Below, one piece after another: positions 36,234 to 44,274 of a stretch of DNA of 61,440 nt. The stretch spans positions 1 to 61,440 of the forward strand of contig CATLGW010000012.1 of the NCBI GenBank assembly GCA_949948715.1. The letters run 5' to 3'. The DNA comes from an uncultured Lachnospiraceae bacterium. Its GTDB lineage: Bacteria > Bacillota > Clostridia > Lachnospirales > Lachnospiraceae. A program made the position numbers and the translations under genes. Below the pieces are notes generated by a model. The model did not search any database. It saw only the letters and a list, made by a program, of their open reading frames with translations, and was not told where the DNA came from. Position 1 is the stretch's first letter. Every line of letters begins with the position of its first letter.

Positions 36234-36377
36234 TCAAATAGGAAGTCCCCAAAATAAAATAACAATCATTTGAAAACCGGGATTGTCATCCTCTTTAGCC
36301 CCATCCCACTCCAAAATTTCCCGCGCCTTCTTTGCCTGTCCCTCCGTAAGCTGCGCCTGACCGCCCTCATGGCGCAC
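36234..36377 (-). CDS. Possible small protein, 47 aa, GTG start
   Basis: Open frame VRHEGGQAQLTEGQAKKAREILEW... ending in a short hydrophobic tail (MIVILFWGLPI). A GAGGG lies 8 bases before the GTG, and third positions are GC-rich in the first two thirds as in local genes. I do not recognise it. An overlapping frame with an ATG codes for an Arg-rich 37-mer that looks less protein-like. It may be a real small gene, or the 3' remnant of a decayed one. The rest of the 405-base rho-secDF gap holds the secDF terminator and the rho leader. Confidence 0.35.
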   Translation of the reverse strand: MRHEGGQAQLTEGQAKKAREILEWDGAKEDDNPGFQMIVILFWGLPI

Positions 36378-36436
36378 ATACCCTTCCCTCAGACTGATGC
36401 CTTAGGCAAGAAACACAGGGCAAAAAGTCAAAAAAA

Positions 36437-36464
36437 TACCCGGCGAGGCAAGCCCCGCCGGGCA
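36437..36464 (-). terminator. Terminator after secDF
   Basis: On the minus strand CCCGGCGGGGCTTGCCTCGCCGGG folds with a 7-bp core stem (36439-36445 with 36456-36462) and is followed by TATTTTTTTG. It is 39 bases after the secDF stop. Confidence 0.85.
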
Positions 36465-36500
36465 ATCCGTCAGTCCTGCGATTCTATATCAACTCTCCGT

Positions 36501-38762
36501 TCACGCCTTGGCCTTGGGCGGAAATTTCATGCGGAAAGTATACCACATTGCGCCCGCAAGACACACGGAGGAGTAGGCTCCGCAGATAATGCCCACAATC
36601 AGAGGCAGGGCAAAATCACGAATGCTGGTCACGCCCAGGACATACAGCGCCACCACCATCACCAGCGTGGTCAGGGAGGTGAAAATGCTCCTGGACAGAG
36701 TCTGGGCAATACTTCTGTTGATTACATCCTTCAGATCATCCTTCTTTTGTTTCACCGCCATATTCTCGCGGATACGGTCAAAGATCACAATGGTGGCATT
36801 GATGGAGTAGCCCACGATAGTCAGCATACATGCGATAAAGGTGTTGCCCACGGACACCCGCGCCACCGCGTAGAAAGCAAGCACCACCAGCACATCGTGC
36901 AGCAGGGCTAAAATACTGCTGACGCCGAAGCGCAGATCGCTGAACCGAATGCGGATATAAATCAGCATACACACGATTGCAATGACCACCGCCAGCACCG
37001 TGTCGGACTTCATCTCACTGCTGATGGTGGAACTGATGGTCTCGGAGGTGATCAGGGACTCCTGCACCCCGAAATTGTCCACAAACACCTGATTTAACGC
37101 TTCCCTCTGCTCCACGGTGAGAGCATTGGTCTTAAAGATTACCTCGTTGGAGTCCTGCACGGTCTGAACCTGCACTGCGCCTCCCACGCTCTCCTCGATC
37201 AGCGGCACCACCTGGCCGGTCAACTCCTCCAGCGACCACCGCTCGTTGAACTCCACCGTGGTGGCCGTTCCGCCCTTAAACTCCAGGCTGAAATTGAGGA
37301 TATCTCCGCCCTTGGCGCCGTGCACGCCCATCATGATAAAGCCTGCCGCGATCACCGCCAGGGACACGCCGAAGAACAGGCCCCTCTTGGACAGGAAATT
37401 GATTACCTTGGGCTCTTTGCCCACGCCGTACCACTTGGCATCCTTTAATCCCAGGGCAAAAAACGCGTTCAATACCCACCTGGTCACTCCCAGGGCGGTA
37501 AACATGGACAGCGCTATGCCCAGGGCCAGCGTCTGCGCGAAGCCCTTCACCGTTCCGGGTCCCAGCACCAAAAGCACCACAGCGGCGATCAGGGTGGTCA
37601 CATTTCCGTCTATAATGGCGGACAAAGCTTTGTCAAATCCGATCTTTATGGAGCTTCTCACGGTCTTACCCGTGGCCAGTTCCTCTCTGATGCGGGCGAA
37701 AATAATCACATTGGCGTCCACCGCCATGCCGATGGACAGGATAATACCCGCCACGCCGGGCAGAGTCAAGGTCATGTCGAAACCGTTTAAGAGAAGCACC
37801 ACCAATGCCACATACAGGGCCAGTCCGATGACGGAAGCCAAGCCGGGCACCAGATATACAATCATCATAAAGAGAGCCACGATCACACAGCCGATGGCGC
37901 CGGCCTTTAGGCTGGTACTGATGGCCTCCTCGCCAAGCTGGGCGCCCACCACCTTGGAGTGCAGCTCCTCCAGCTCCAGCTTCAGTCCGCCGATACGGAT
38001 GGTGGAAGCCAGCTCCTCCGCCCGGGCAAAGCTCTCCATGGGGGAGATCTCCGCCGTGCCGTCGGTCAGTACCGCGTTCACGGAGGGAACACTTATAAAG
38101 TTGCCGTCATAATAGATAGCCAGAGTCTCGCCCCTGTTGAAAGCCCGCTCCGTGGCAGCGGCAAACTTCTGCCTGCCCTCCTCCGTCATGGTGAGAGCCA
38201 CCGCATACACGGAATTCTGCATCTTATCCTGGCTGGTCACCGCTCTGGCGTCCGCCACATCCGTGCCCTCTAACACGATGGCTCCGCTCTCCTTAAGCTC
38301 GTCCAGGGATTTATTCAGATTATAGACGGTGCCGTAGCCTCCGCTCGGCTGCTGCACCAAATTCTGGGAGTAGTTGGGATTGCCCTCCTCGTCCGTCTCC
38401 GCGATGAAATAGAGGGAACCCGGTCTGCCCAGTTCCGCCAGGATAGCGTTGGCATCGTTCACTCCCGGGATCTCGATGTTAATCCGGTCGGTGCCCTCCT
38501 GGTACACAATGGCCTCGTTGCTGTAATTTTCCACACGCATCTGCAGCTTGGCGATGGTGTCTTTCATGTCCGTCTCATCGGGAGTCTCGTCCCCCACCAC
38601 CTGGTAGGTGATGCTGACGCCTCCCGCCAGATCCAGACCCAGCTTGATGTCCTCCGCGCTGCCCGTGCCCACGGCGTCCACGCCGCAGAAGTCCACATAG
38701 GTGACTCCTGCCAGGATCAAAAAGGCACAAAGCAGTATGATGACCGCTTTACTTTTCTTCAT
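36501..38762 (-). CDS. secDF: Protein translocase SecDF fusion
   Basis: Uses proton flow to help pull proteins across the membrane after SecA. The 753-residue protein joins SecD (residues ~1-425: LGLDLAGGVSITYQV, P1 loop, SIGMAVDANVIIFARIREE) and SecF (~440-753: FSLEFKGGTATTVEF, VGYSINATIVIFDRIREN), with twelve predicted membrane segments. The conserved Asp/Arg in the fourth segment of each half are present. It is separated from the upstream scfB gene by a tandem repeat. Confidence 0.95.
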   Translation of the reverse strand: MKKSKAVIILLCAFLILAGVTYVDFCGVDAVGTGSAEDIKLGLDLAGGVSITYQVVGDETPDETDMKDTIAKLQMRVENYSNEAIVYQEGTDRINIEIPGVNDANAILAELGRPGSLYFIAETDEEGNPNYSQNLVQQPSGGYGTVYNLNKSLDELKESGAIVLEGTDVADARAVTSQDKMQNSVYAVALTMTEEGRQKFAAATERAFNRGETLAIYYDGNFISVPSVNAVLTDGTAEISPMESFARAEELASTIRIGGLKLELEELHSKVVGAQLGEEAISTSLKAGAIGCVIVALFMMIVYLVPGLASVIGLALYVALVVLLLNGFDMTLTLPGVAGIILSIGMAVDANVIIFARIREELATGKTVRSSIKIGFDKALSAIIDGNVTTLIAAVVLLVLGPGTVKGFAQTLALGIALSMFTALGVTRWVLNAFFALGLKDAKWYGVGKEPKVINFLSKRGLFFGVSLAVIAAGFIMMGVHGAKGGDILNFSLEFKGGTATTVEFNERWSLEELTGQVVPLIEESVGGAVQVQTVQDSNEVIFKTNALTVEQREALNQVFVDNFGVQESLITSETISSTISSEMKSDTVLAVVIAIVCMLIYIRIRFSDLRFGVSSILALLHDVLVVLAFYAVARVSVGNTFIACMLTIVGYSINATIVIFDRIRENMAVKQKKDDLKDVINRSIAQTLSRSIFTSLTTLVMVVALYVLGVTSIRDFALPLIVGIICGAYSSVCLAGAMWYTFRMKFPPKAKA

Positions 38763-38784
38763 GTTCTCTCTTTCCTTTCTCTTA

Positions 38785-38964
38785 TTTCAGTTCCGCATCT
38801 GCCCTTCCAGTACCTTCTCCCGCAGCGCAAGGTCCGCCTGTAGGCACAGTCGGACTTTGCTCTGGGCACTGTCCGGGCTTATGCTGTTTCAGTTCCGCAT
38901 CTGCCCTTCCAGCGCTTTCTCCCGCAGCGCAAGGTCCGCCTGATAGGCACAGTCGGACTTTGCT
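38785..38964. repeat. Tandem 77/78-bp direct repeat between scfB and secDF
   Basis: Copy one at 38785-38861 and copy two at 38887-38964 differ by three substitutions and a one-base indel, with a 102-base period. Copy two starts two bases beyond the scfB stop codon. On the minus strand both copies code for ADLALREK-A/V-LEGQMRN followed by a stop in one frame, but neither has a start or ribosome site. The 25 bases between the copies are unique. Confidence 0.85.
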
Positions 38965-38965
38965 A

Positions 38966-40348
38966 TTATTCGCCTGATGCCGCCTTGAGCATGATCGCGC
39001 ACTCTATCCTTTTTCGCTGCAGCTCGCAGCCGATGTCGTAGGCGTCGTTGATATTGCCGTGGAAATTGTACGAGTTGGCGGCGCAGCCTCCGCTGCAGTA
39101 GAACCTGGCAAAGCAGCTCCTGCACTTTTCCTTGGCGTAGACATTGCAGCATTTGAACTCGTCGCTAAGTTCGGTCCTGACAATGCCCTCATTCACATTT
39201 CCCAAAAGGAATTTCTCATTTCCCACAAACTGATGGCAGGGATACAGATCGCCCCCGGGGGTGACGGCCAGATATTCCGTGCCGCTGCCGCAGCCCGACA
39301 GCCGCTTCACCACGCAGGGCCCTCCCTGCAGATCTATCATAAAATGGAAAAAGTTAAAGCCTTTTCCCTCTCTCCTGCGCTTTATCATCTCCCCCGCAAG
39401 CCTGTCGTACTGCTCCATGAGAAAGGGAAGATCCTCCTGTCTGATAGCGTAGGGCTCCGAGGGCTGAGCCACCACCGGCTCCACGGAAATCTGCTCAAAG
39501 CCCAGATCCGCAAGATGCAGCACGTCCTCGCTGAAATCCAGATTCTCCCGGGTGAAGGTGCCTCTCACATAGTAGTCCGTCTGTCCCCTGCTATCTGCCA
39601 CCTTGCGGAACTTGGGAACAATCACGTCATAGCTGCCCTGTCCTCCCCTGAAGGGACGCATGGCGTCGTGAATCTCCTTCCTCCCGTCTATGCTTAAGAC
39701 CACATTGGCCATCTCCCGGTTCGCAAATTCCTGAATCTCATCGTTTAACAGAACGCCGTTGGTGGTGAGGGTAAATCGGAATTTCTTGTTGTACGGCTCC
39801 TCAAGACTGCGGCCGTAGGCCACCAGCTCCCTGACGGTCTCCCAGTTCAGCAAAGGCTCGCCGCCAAAGAAATCCACCTCCAGATTCACCCGGCTTCCGG
39901 AGTTTGCCACCAGGAAATCCAGAGCCTTCTTTCCCACCTCGGGGCTCATCAGCTCCCGCTTGCCGTGGTACTCTCCCTCCCCCGCAAAACAATAGCGGCA
40001 GGCCAGGTTACAGTCGTGAGCGATATGAAGGCACAGGGCCTTCACAACGGTCTTTCTCTTTTTGAAATCAAACACATAGCTCTCATAGACGTCCGGGGCA
40101 AAAAGCTGACCCGCAGCCGCCAGCTCCATCACCTCCTCCACCGCCTCCGACACTTCCCCGGCGGGGTAGGAATCCCCGGTCAGATTGAGGACTGCGGACC
40201 TGACGGTCTCCACGTCCTTCACGCCATCTTCCACAAGGGGCTCAATGAGGGGGATAATATCATACACAAGCTCATCCACCACATGGACGGAGCCGCTGTT
40301 CACATCCATGACGATATTGTACCCGTTGTTCTTATACTGATGTATCAA
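38966..40348 (-). CDS. scfB: SCIFF peptide radical SAM maturase
   Basis: Forms thioether bonds on the SCIFF peptide. 460 residues: a RiPP-recognition-like N-terminal region (~1-90), radical SAM core with CX3CX2C Cys113, 117, 120 (CNLACRYCF), the GGEPLLNW motif, and a SPASM domain with extra Cys clusters (CGSGTEYLAVTPGGDLYPCHQF, CCNVYAKEKCRSCFARFYCSGGC) for two auxiliary clusters. The peptide gene lies 74 bases upstream, and the TIGR04086 membrane protein beyond it, the canonical arrangement. Confidence 0.95.
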   Translation of the reverse strand: MIHQYKNNGYNIVMDVNSGSVHVVDELVYDIIPLIEPLVEDGVKDVETVRSAVLNLTGDSYPAGEVSEAVEEVMELAAAGQLFAPDVYESYVFDFKKRKTVVKALCLHIAHDCNLACRYCFAGEGEYHGKRELMSPEVGKKALDFLVANSGSRVNLEVDFFGGEPLLNWETVRELVAYGRSLEEPYNKKFRFTLTTNGVLLNDEIQEFANREMANVVLSIDGRKEIHDAMRPFRGGQGSYDVIVPKFRKVADSRGQTDYYVRGTFTRENLDFSEDVLHLADLGFEQISVEPVVAQPSEPYAIRQEDLPFLMEQYDRLAGEMIKRRREGKGFNFFHFMIDLQGGPCVVKRLSGCGSGTEYLAVTPGGDLYPCHQFVGNEKFLLGNVNEGIVRTELSDEFKCCNVYAKEKCRSCFARFYCSGGCAANSYNFHGNINDAYDIGCELQRKRIECAIMLKAASGE

Positions 40349-40375
40349 TGCCCTATCCTTCCTTCACACGCAAGA

Positions 40376-40401
40376 TAAGCAGCGACCGAAATCGCTGCTT
40401 A
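40376..40401 (-). promoter_or_regulatory. Intercistronic hairpin between scfA and scfB
   Basis: A perfect 10-bp stem (TAAGCAGCGA 40376-40385 and 40392-40401) with a 6-base loop and no T-run. It is placed to stabilise the scfA message or reduce read-through into scfB, giving more peptide than enzyme. That role is an inference. Confidence 0.65.
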
Positions 40402-40422
40402 GTTTCGTCTCCCTAAAGCCGG

Positions 40423-40566
40423 TTATTTAAGCTTCTCACAGCTCTGGTTGCCGACGGTGCAGGACGTCTTGCAGGCAGACTGGCAGGAGGTCTGACACTC
40501 GCCGCAGCCGCCCTTCTTCATGCTTTCCTTCAAGTCCCTGGTGGTCAAAGTCTTAATATGCTTCAT
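40423..40566 (-). CDS. scfA: SCIFF peptide precursor (six cysteines in forty-five)
   Basis: 47 residues starting MKHIKTLTTRDLKESM and ending with the conserved core GECQTSCQSACKTSCTVGNQ; the six cysteines are at 21, 24, 28, 32, 36 and 43. It is modified by the adjacent radical SAM enzyme, which links Cys to neighbouring residues through thioethers. GGAGA lies 11 bases before the ATG. The biological role of SCIFF is unknown, though it is nearly universal in Clostridia. Confidence 0.95.
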   Translation of the reverse strand: MKHIKTLTTRDLKESMKKGGCGECQTSCQSACKTSCTVGNQSCEKLK

Positions 40567-40610
40567 TTCACCCAATCTCCTTATCTTTTATAAGTAAACA
40601 AACTGTAAGT

Positions 40611-40638
40611 AGTATACCATAATTTTCTCATTTGTAAA
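40611..40638 (-). promoter_or_regulatory. scfA promoter
   Basis: On the minus strand TTTACA (40638-40633), a 16-bp spacer and TATACT (40616-40611), with the extended TG upstream of the -10. It is about 45 bases before the scfA start. Confidence 0.65.
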
Positions 40639-40658
40639 AGGGATTTTTTCAAAATCTG

Positions 40659-41021
40659 TCAGCTCAGCATTCCCCCCAGCATTCCTCCCCCGGCGCAGAG
40701 GGCGAAGGTGGTGAAAAAGGAATTGCCCAGTTCCAGGACGGAGCGGTTGACGATCAGGGACACAAGCGCCAGCACCGCAAAGTACAGACTCCCCATCAAA
40801 AGCCCCCACAAAAATTTCTGATTCTGCATTTTCTTCCCGGAAAGGAAGCCCGCGCAGAAGGTGGCCAGCACATAGATCACGATGATGGCCACGGAAACCA
40901 CCTTCTCACCCAGCCCCATTTTAAAGAGAAGCAATGCCAGAAGCATAAGCATCGCCGCTGTCAATATGTAAGAAAACAGAAGACATTTTAAAAAGAAGAT
41001 CACCGACATCTTTTTACTCAA
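40659..41021 (-). CDS. TIGR04086-family membrane protein
   Basis: ~120 residues with four hydrophobic segments (FFLKCLLFSYILTAAMLMLLALLL, VVSVAIIVIYVLATFCAGFLSG, FLWGLLMGSLYFAVLALVSLIV and a Gly-rich last one, CAGGGMLGGML). It is the small membrane protein that habitually neighbours SCIFF genes. A TTG at 41021 with GGGAG eight bases upstream is the likely start; a GTG three codons earlier sits directly on that site. The function is unknown. Confidence 0.8.
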   Translation of the reverse strand: MSKKMSVIFFLKCLLFSYILTAAMLMLLALLLFKMGLGEKVVSVAIIVIYVLATFCAGFLSGKKMQNQKFLWGLLMGSLYFAVLALVSLIVNRSVLELGNSFFTTFALCAGGGMLGGMLS

Positions 41022-41092
41022 AACACTCACTCCCTCACGATTTTAATTTGAATGACAGCTACACTAAAGTGTATGCCTTTCCACTTAAAAAC

Positions 41093-41122
41093 TTGACAGT
41101 TGCCATGGACTTATTGTATAGT
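41093..41122 (+). promoter_or_regulatory. Promoter of the CNNM/CorC-type gene
   Basis: TTGACA (41093-41098) and TATAGT (41117-41122) with an 18-bp spacer, about 45 bases before the TTG start. It is the only clear plus-strand mRNA promoter in the window. Confidence 0.7.
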
Positions 41123-41165
41123 TGATTTGATTATCATAATTTAAGAAAAAAGGAGTGGTTAAATT

Positions 41166-42500
41166 TTGGATACCTCTGGTGTCATACAACTGATTGTTTT
41201 GATTGTTCTGGTGATTCTCTCGGGCTTTTTCTCGTCCGCCGAGACCTCCCTCACCACCTGCAACCGAGTGCGGATGCGCGCCCTGGAGGACGAGGGAAAT
41301 AAACGCGCGGCCAGGGTGAACAAAATCCTGGGCAATTACAGCAAAATGCTGAGCACCATTCTCATAGGAAACAATATTGTAAATCTTTCGGCCTCCGCTC
41401 TGGCCACCACATTGGCGATGCGCGTCAATCTGGCGGTAGGAATCGCCACCGGCGTCCTGACAGTGGTCGTTCTTTTGTTCGGCGAGATCGTGCCCAAGAC
41501 CTGGGCCATGCTTTCCTCCGAAAAACTCTCCCTTCTCTACAGCGGCATAATCTATGGACTGATGCACCTTTTGACCCCTGTCATCTATGTGGTTGACAAA
41601 CTCTCAAACGGCATCCTGTTTCTGCTGCACATAGATCCCAACAAGAAAGCTTCCAGCATGACGGAGACGGAGCTTAAGACCTATGTGGACGTGAGCCATG
41701 AGGACGGCGTCATCGAGTCCGAGGAGCGGGAAATGATCTACAATGTGTTTGATTTCTCCGACGCCCTGACCAAGGACGTGATGATTCCCCGCATCAATAT
41801 GGTGACCGTGAACGTGGAGGACAGCTACGCCCAGGTCATGGAGGTGTTCCGCCAGTCCATGTACACCCGTCTGCCCGTCTATCAGGACGATAAGGACAAC
41901 ATTATAGGTCTGATCAACATCAAGGATTTTATCCTCACGGAACACCCCGAGAGCTTTCAGATCCGGGATATCCTGCGGGATGCCCATTTCACTTACGAAT
42001 TTAAGAAGATAGCGGATCTGATGTACGAAATGCGGGAAAAAACCGCCAATGTGGCCTTTGTCCTGAACGAATACGGCGCCACCGTGGGAATGATCACTCT
42101 GGAGGATCTGCTGGAGGAGATCGTGGGAGAAATCCGGGACGAGTACGACGAGGATGAGGAAGAATACATACAGGAGCTGGACGACGATGTGTATCTGGTG
42201 GAGGGCAGCATGAAGCTGGACGACATCAACGACGCTTTGGGCACCGACCTGCGCAGCGAGGATTACGACTCCATCGGAGGCATCATTATCGAGTCCCTGG
42301 ACCGTCTGCCGGAGGACAACGAGGAGGTTACCCTGAAAAACGGGATTCAGCTCAAGGTGCAGGGCATAGACCAGAACCGCATTGTCAAGGTGTTGATGAC
42401 ACTGCCTGAGGAACCGGACGAGGAGGAGGAAGAGGAGGAAGCCATTTTAGTGGGGCAGCCGGCGGAGACGAAGGAGGCCTCCTCCACCTCCCCGTCATAA
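41166..42500 (+). CDS. CNNM/CorC (HlyC) family membrane protein
   Basis: 444 residues from a TTG start with AAGGAG ten bases upstream. A DUF21/CNNM membrane domain (~1-190, FFSSAETSLTTCNRVRMRALEDEGNKRA) is followed by two CBS domains (~200-325, DVMIPRINMVTV and IIGLINIKDF) and a CorC_HlyC domain (~345-425, GSMKLDDINDALGTDL). The C terminus is a poly-acidic tail. The family exports Mg2+ or Co2+ or senses nucleotides through CBS; the old name hemolysin is misleading. It is transcribed away from the SCIFF locus. Confidence 0.92.
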   Translation: MDTSGVIQLIVLIVLVILSGFFSSAETSLTTCNRVRMRALEDEGNKRAARVNKILGNYSKMLSTILIGNNIVNLSASALATTLAMRVNLAVGIATGVLTVVVLLFGEIVPKTWAMLSSEKLSLLYSGIIYGLMHLLTPVIYVVDKLSNGILFLLHIDPNKKASSMTETELKTYVDVSHEDGVIESEEREMIYNVFDFSDALTKDVMIPRINMVTVNVEDSYAQVMEVFRQSMYTRLPVYQDDKDNIIGLINIKDFILTEHPESFQIRDILRDAHFTYEFKKIADLMYEMREKTANVAFVLNEYGATVGMITLEDLLEEIVGEIRDEYDEDEEEYIQELDDDVYLVEGSMKLDDINDALGTDLRSEDYDSIGGIIIESLDRLPEDNEEVTLKNGIQLKVQGIDQNRIVKVLMTLPEEPDEEEEEEEAILVGQPAETKEASSTSPS

Positions 42501-42579
42501 CCATTCCTCTGCTCCCCACGGCAGTATGCCAAAACCGCCGGCAGCCTCCGATTCTCTCACTTTCGGGGCCATAAAGCGC

Positions 42580-43605
42580 TCACAGCTTTCCCGGAGGCGC
42601 GAAACGCTCCGGGGCCTTGGTCCCCCGGGCGGCTTCACGGACCGTCAGGCAGGATAGCTTTATCAGCAGCCCCGAGCAGGGAAGCAGACAGACGGTGGAG
42701 ACAATATTGAAGATGCTATGTATCGCGGCAATGCCCAAGGGCGTTGCCGCGTTTTGCAGGAAGGCGAAGGGTCTCACACTGTCCGCCCCATAAAAGACTG
42801 CCATGAATAGCGCCGTGCCCATCACATTAAAATACAAATGCACCATGGCCGCCCGCCTGGCCCCCACCGTGGCGCCTATTCCGGAGAGCAGGGCCGTCAC
42901 ACAGGTGCCGATGTTCTGCCCCATGATAATGGGTATGGCCGCCCCGTAGCTTACGCTCCCCGTCATGCACAGCGCCTGCAGTATTCCCACGGACGCGGAG
43001 GAGGACTGGATAGCCGCCGTCAGCGCGATTCCCGCCAGCATTCCCAGAATTGGATTGGCAAACTCCACAAAAAGTCTCCCAAACCCCGGCATCCTGGAAA
43101 GGGGCTCCACCGCCCCTCCCATGGTCTCCATCCCCCACAATAGCAGGGCAAAGCCCATCAGGATATCCGACTTGCGCTTCCGCCTCTCTCCTCCCGCCGA
43201 AAGACACAGAGCCGCTCCCGCCACGGCTAAGAGCGAGGACAGGGATGTGGGCTGCAAAAGCCGCACCGGAAAAAAGTCGGAGCGTATCCCCGCCATCCCC
43301 AGGATCCAGGAGGTGACCGTGGTGCCGATATTGGCTCCCATAATGATTCCCACCGCCTGCTCCAGCCTCATAATACCCGAATTGACAAAGCCCACCACCA
43401 TGACCGTGGCCGCCGAAGAAGACTGGATCAGCGCCGTCACGCCCATTCCCACAAGCACGGCCTTCACGGAATTGTCCGTCAGCCTCGAAAGCACCCGCTC
43501 CATGCGGCCCCCCGCCAGACAGGACAGGCCGTCCCCCATCAGATTCATCCCGTACAGAAACAGGGCAAGGCCCCCGGCCATCGACAAAAGATCAAAAAAA
43601 CCCAT
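42580..43605 (-). CDS. Na/Pi cotransporter family protein lacking PhoU tail
   Basis: 341 residues with two inverted membrane repeats, each carrying the QSSSA signature (ALIQSSSAATVMVVGFV and AIQSSSASVGILQAL) and a GANIGT or GQNIGT loop. These mark the NptA/SLC34-like sodium-phosphate family. Many bacterial members add a ~200-residue PhoU-like C-terminal domain; this one ends shortly after the last membrane segment. It converges with the CNNM gene; the 79-base gap holds no clear terminator. Confidence 0.9.
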   Translation of the reverse strand: MGFFDLLSMAGGLALFLYGMNLMGDGLSCLAGGRMERVLSRLTDNSVKAVLVGMGVTALIQSSSAATVMVVGFVNSGIMRLEQAVGIIMGANIGTTVTSWILGMAGIRSDFFPVRLLQPTSLSSLLAVAGAALCLSAGGERRKRKSDILMGFALLLWGMETMGGAVEPLSRMPGFGRLFVEFANPILGMLAGIALTAAIQSSSASVGILQALCMTGSVSYGAAIPIIMGQNIGTCVTALLSGIGATVGARRAAMVHLYFNVMGTALFMAVFYGADSVRPFAFLQNAATPLGIAAIHSIFNIVSTVCLLPCSGLLIKLSCLTVREAARGTKAPERFAPPGKL

Positions 43606-43650
43606 TCTCCACCTGCGCCTTTCAAAAGCGTTTCCCGAAAAAAAGTTCCG

Positions 43651-44181
43651 TCAGCTCCACAATGTCTGCAGAATACCGTCCGCTATGGCCTGCGCCGTCT
43701 CGTCAAAGCGCTCATCCAGCAGAGCATTGTCGGCGTCCGTGTTTATAAATCCCACCTCCACCAAAACGGCGGGCATATTCGTCCTGTTTAAAACCACCAG
43801 ATTCTGCCGCTCGTTGACTCCCTGGTTGGCAAAACCCACCTGCTCCAGCCTGGCGTTGATATTGTGGGCCATGCGGGCCGCCTCCCCATAGCGGCTGTAC
43901 ACCAGGCTCTCCACCCCCGTGTACTGGTTGGGATAGGGGCTGGAATTGCGGTGGATGGAGATAAAATAGTCCGCCCCCGCCTCATTTCCCTCCATGGCCT
44001 TCTCGTAGGGAGTCTCATACACATCCGTGGTTCTGGTATAATATACGTCCACGCCGTTGTCCTCCAAAATCTCTCCCACAGCCAGAGTCAGCGCCAGGGC
44101 GTCATCCTTCTCCTGACGGCCGTTGTACACGGCGCCGGGATTGGCTCCTCCGTGACCTGCGTCTAAAACAATAAAAGCCAA
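43651..44181 (-). CDS. N-acetylmuramoyl-L-alanine amidase, Amidase_3 fold
   Basis: 176 residues, the catalytic domain alone. The zinc and catalytic residues are visible in LDAGHGGANPGA, the Glu after NGRQEKDDAL, ISIHRNSS and the VEVGFINTDADN Glu. No signal peptide, SH3 or SPOR domain is present, so it may act inside the cell, during sporulation, or as a lysin-like enzyme. The start is directly at the amidase domain. Confidence 0.9.
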   Translation of the reverse strand: MAFIVLDAGHGGANPGAVYNGRQEKDDALALTLAVGEILEDNGVDVYYTRTTDVYETPYEKAMEGNEAGADYFISIHRNSSPYPNQYTGVESLVYSRYGEAARMAHNINARLEQVGFANQGVNERQNLVVLNRTNMPAVLVEVGFINTDADNALLDERFDETAQAIADGILQTLWS

Positions 44182-44213
44182 GAGAATCCCCTTTTTCCTT
44201 TAATATATGCAGA

Positions 44214-44248
44214 AAACCTCCCCTGTGCCACACCGACAGGGGAGGTTT
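44214..44248 (-). terminator. Terminator after the ABC exporter pair
   Basis: Perfect 13-bp stem (AAACCTCCCCTGT 44214-44226, complement 44236-44248) followed on the minus strand by TTTTCTG. It lies 26 bases after the second ABC gene and before the amidase gene. Confidence 0.85.
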
Positions 44249-44274
44249 CGAAAGCGTTTACTATTCTTTTCATT

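Noticed and set aside
36270..36911. A 213-codon plus-strand frame at the 3' end of secDF
   Set aside because: Mostly antisense to secDF and crosses its terminator; product is basic and low in complexity.
38889..39152. An 87-codon minus-strand frame overlapping the scfB end and the second repeat copy
   Set aside because: It is out of frame with scfB over the conserved SPASM end and Arg/Gln-rich; the shared end LEGQMRN reflects the tandem repeat.
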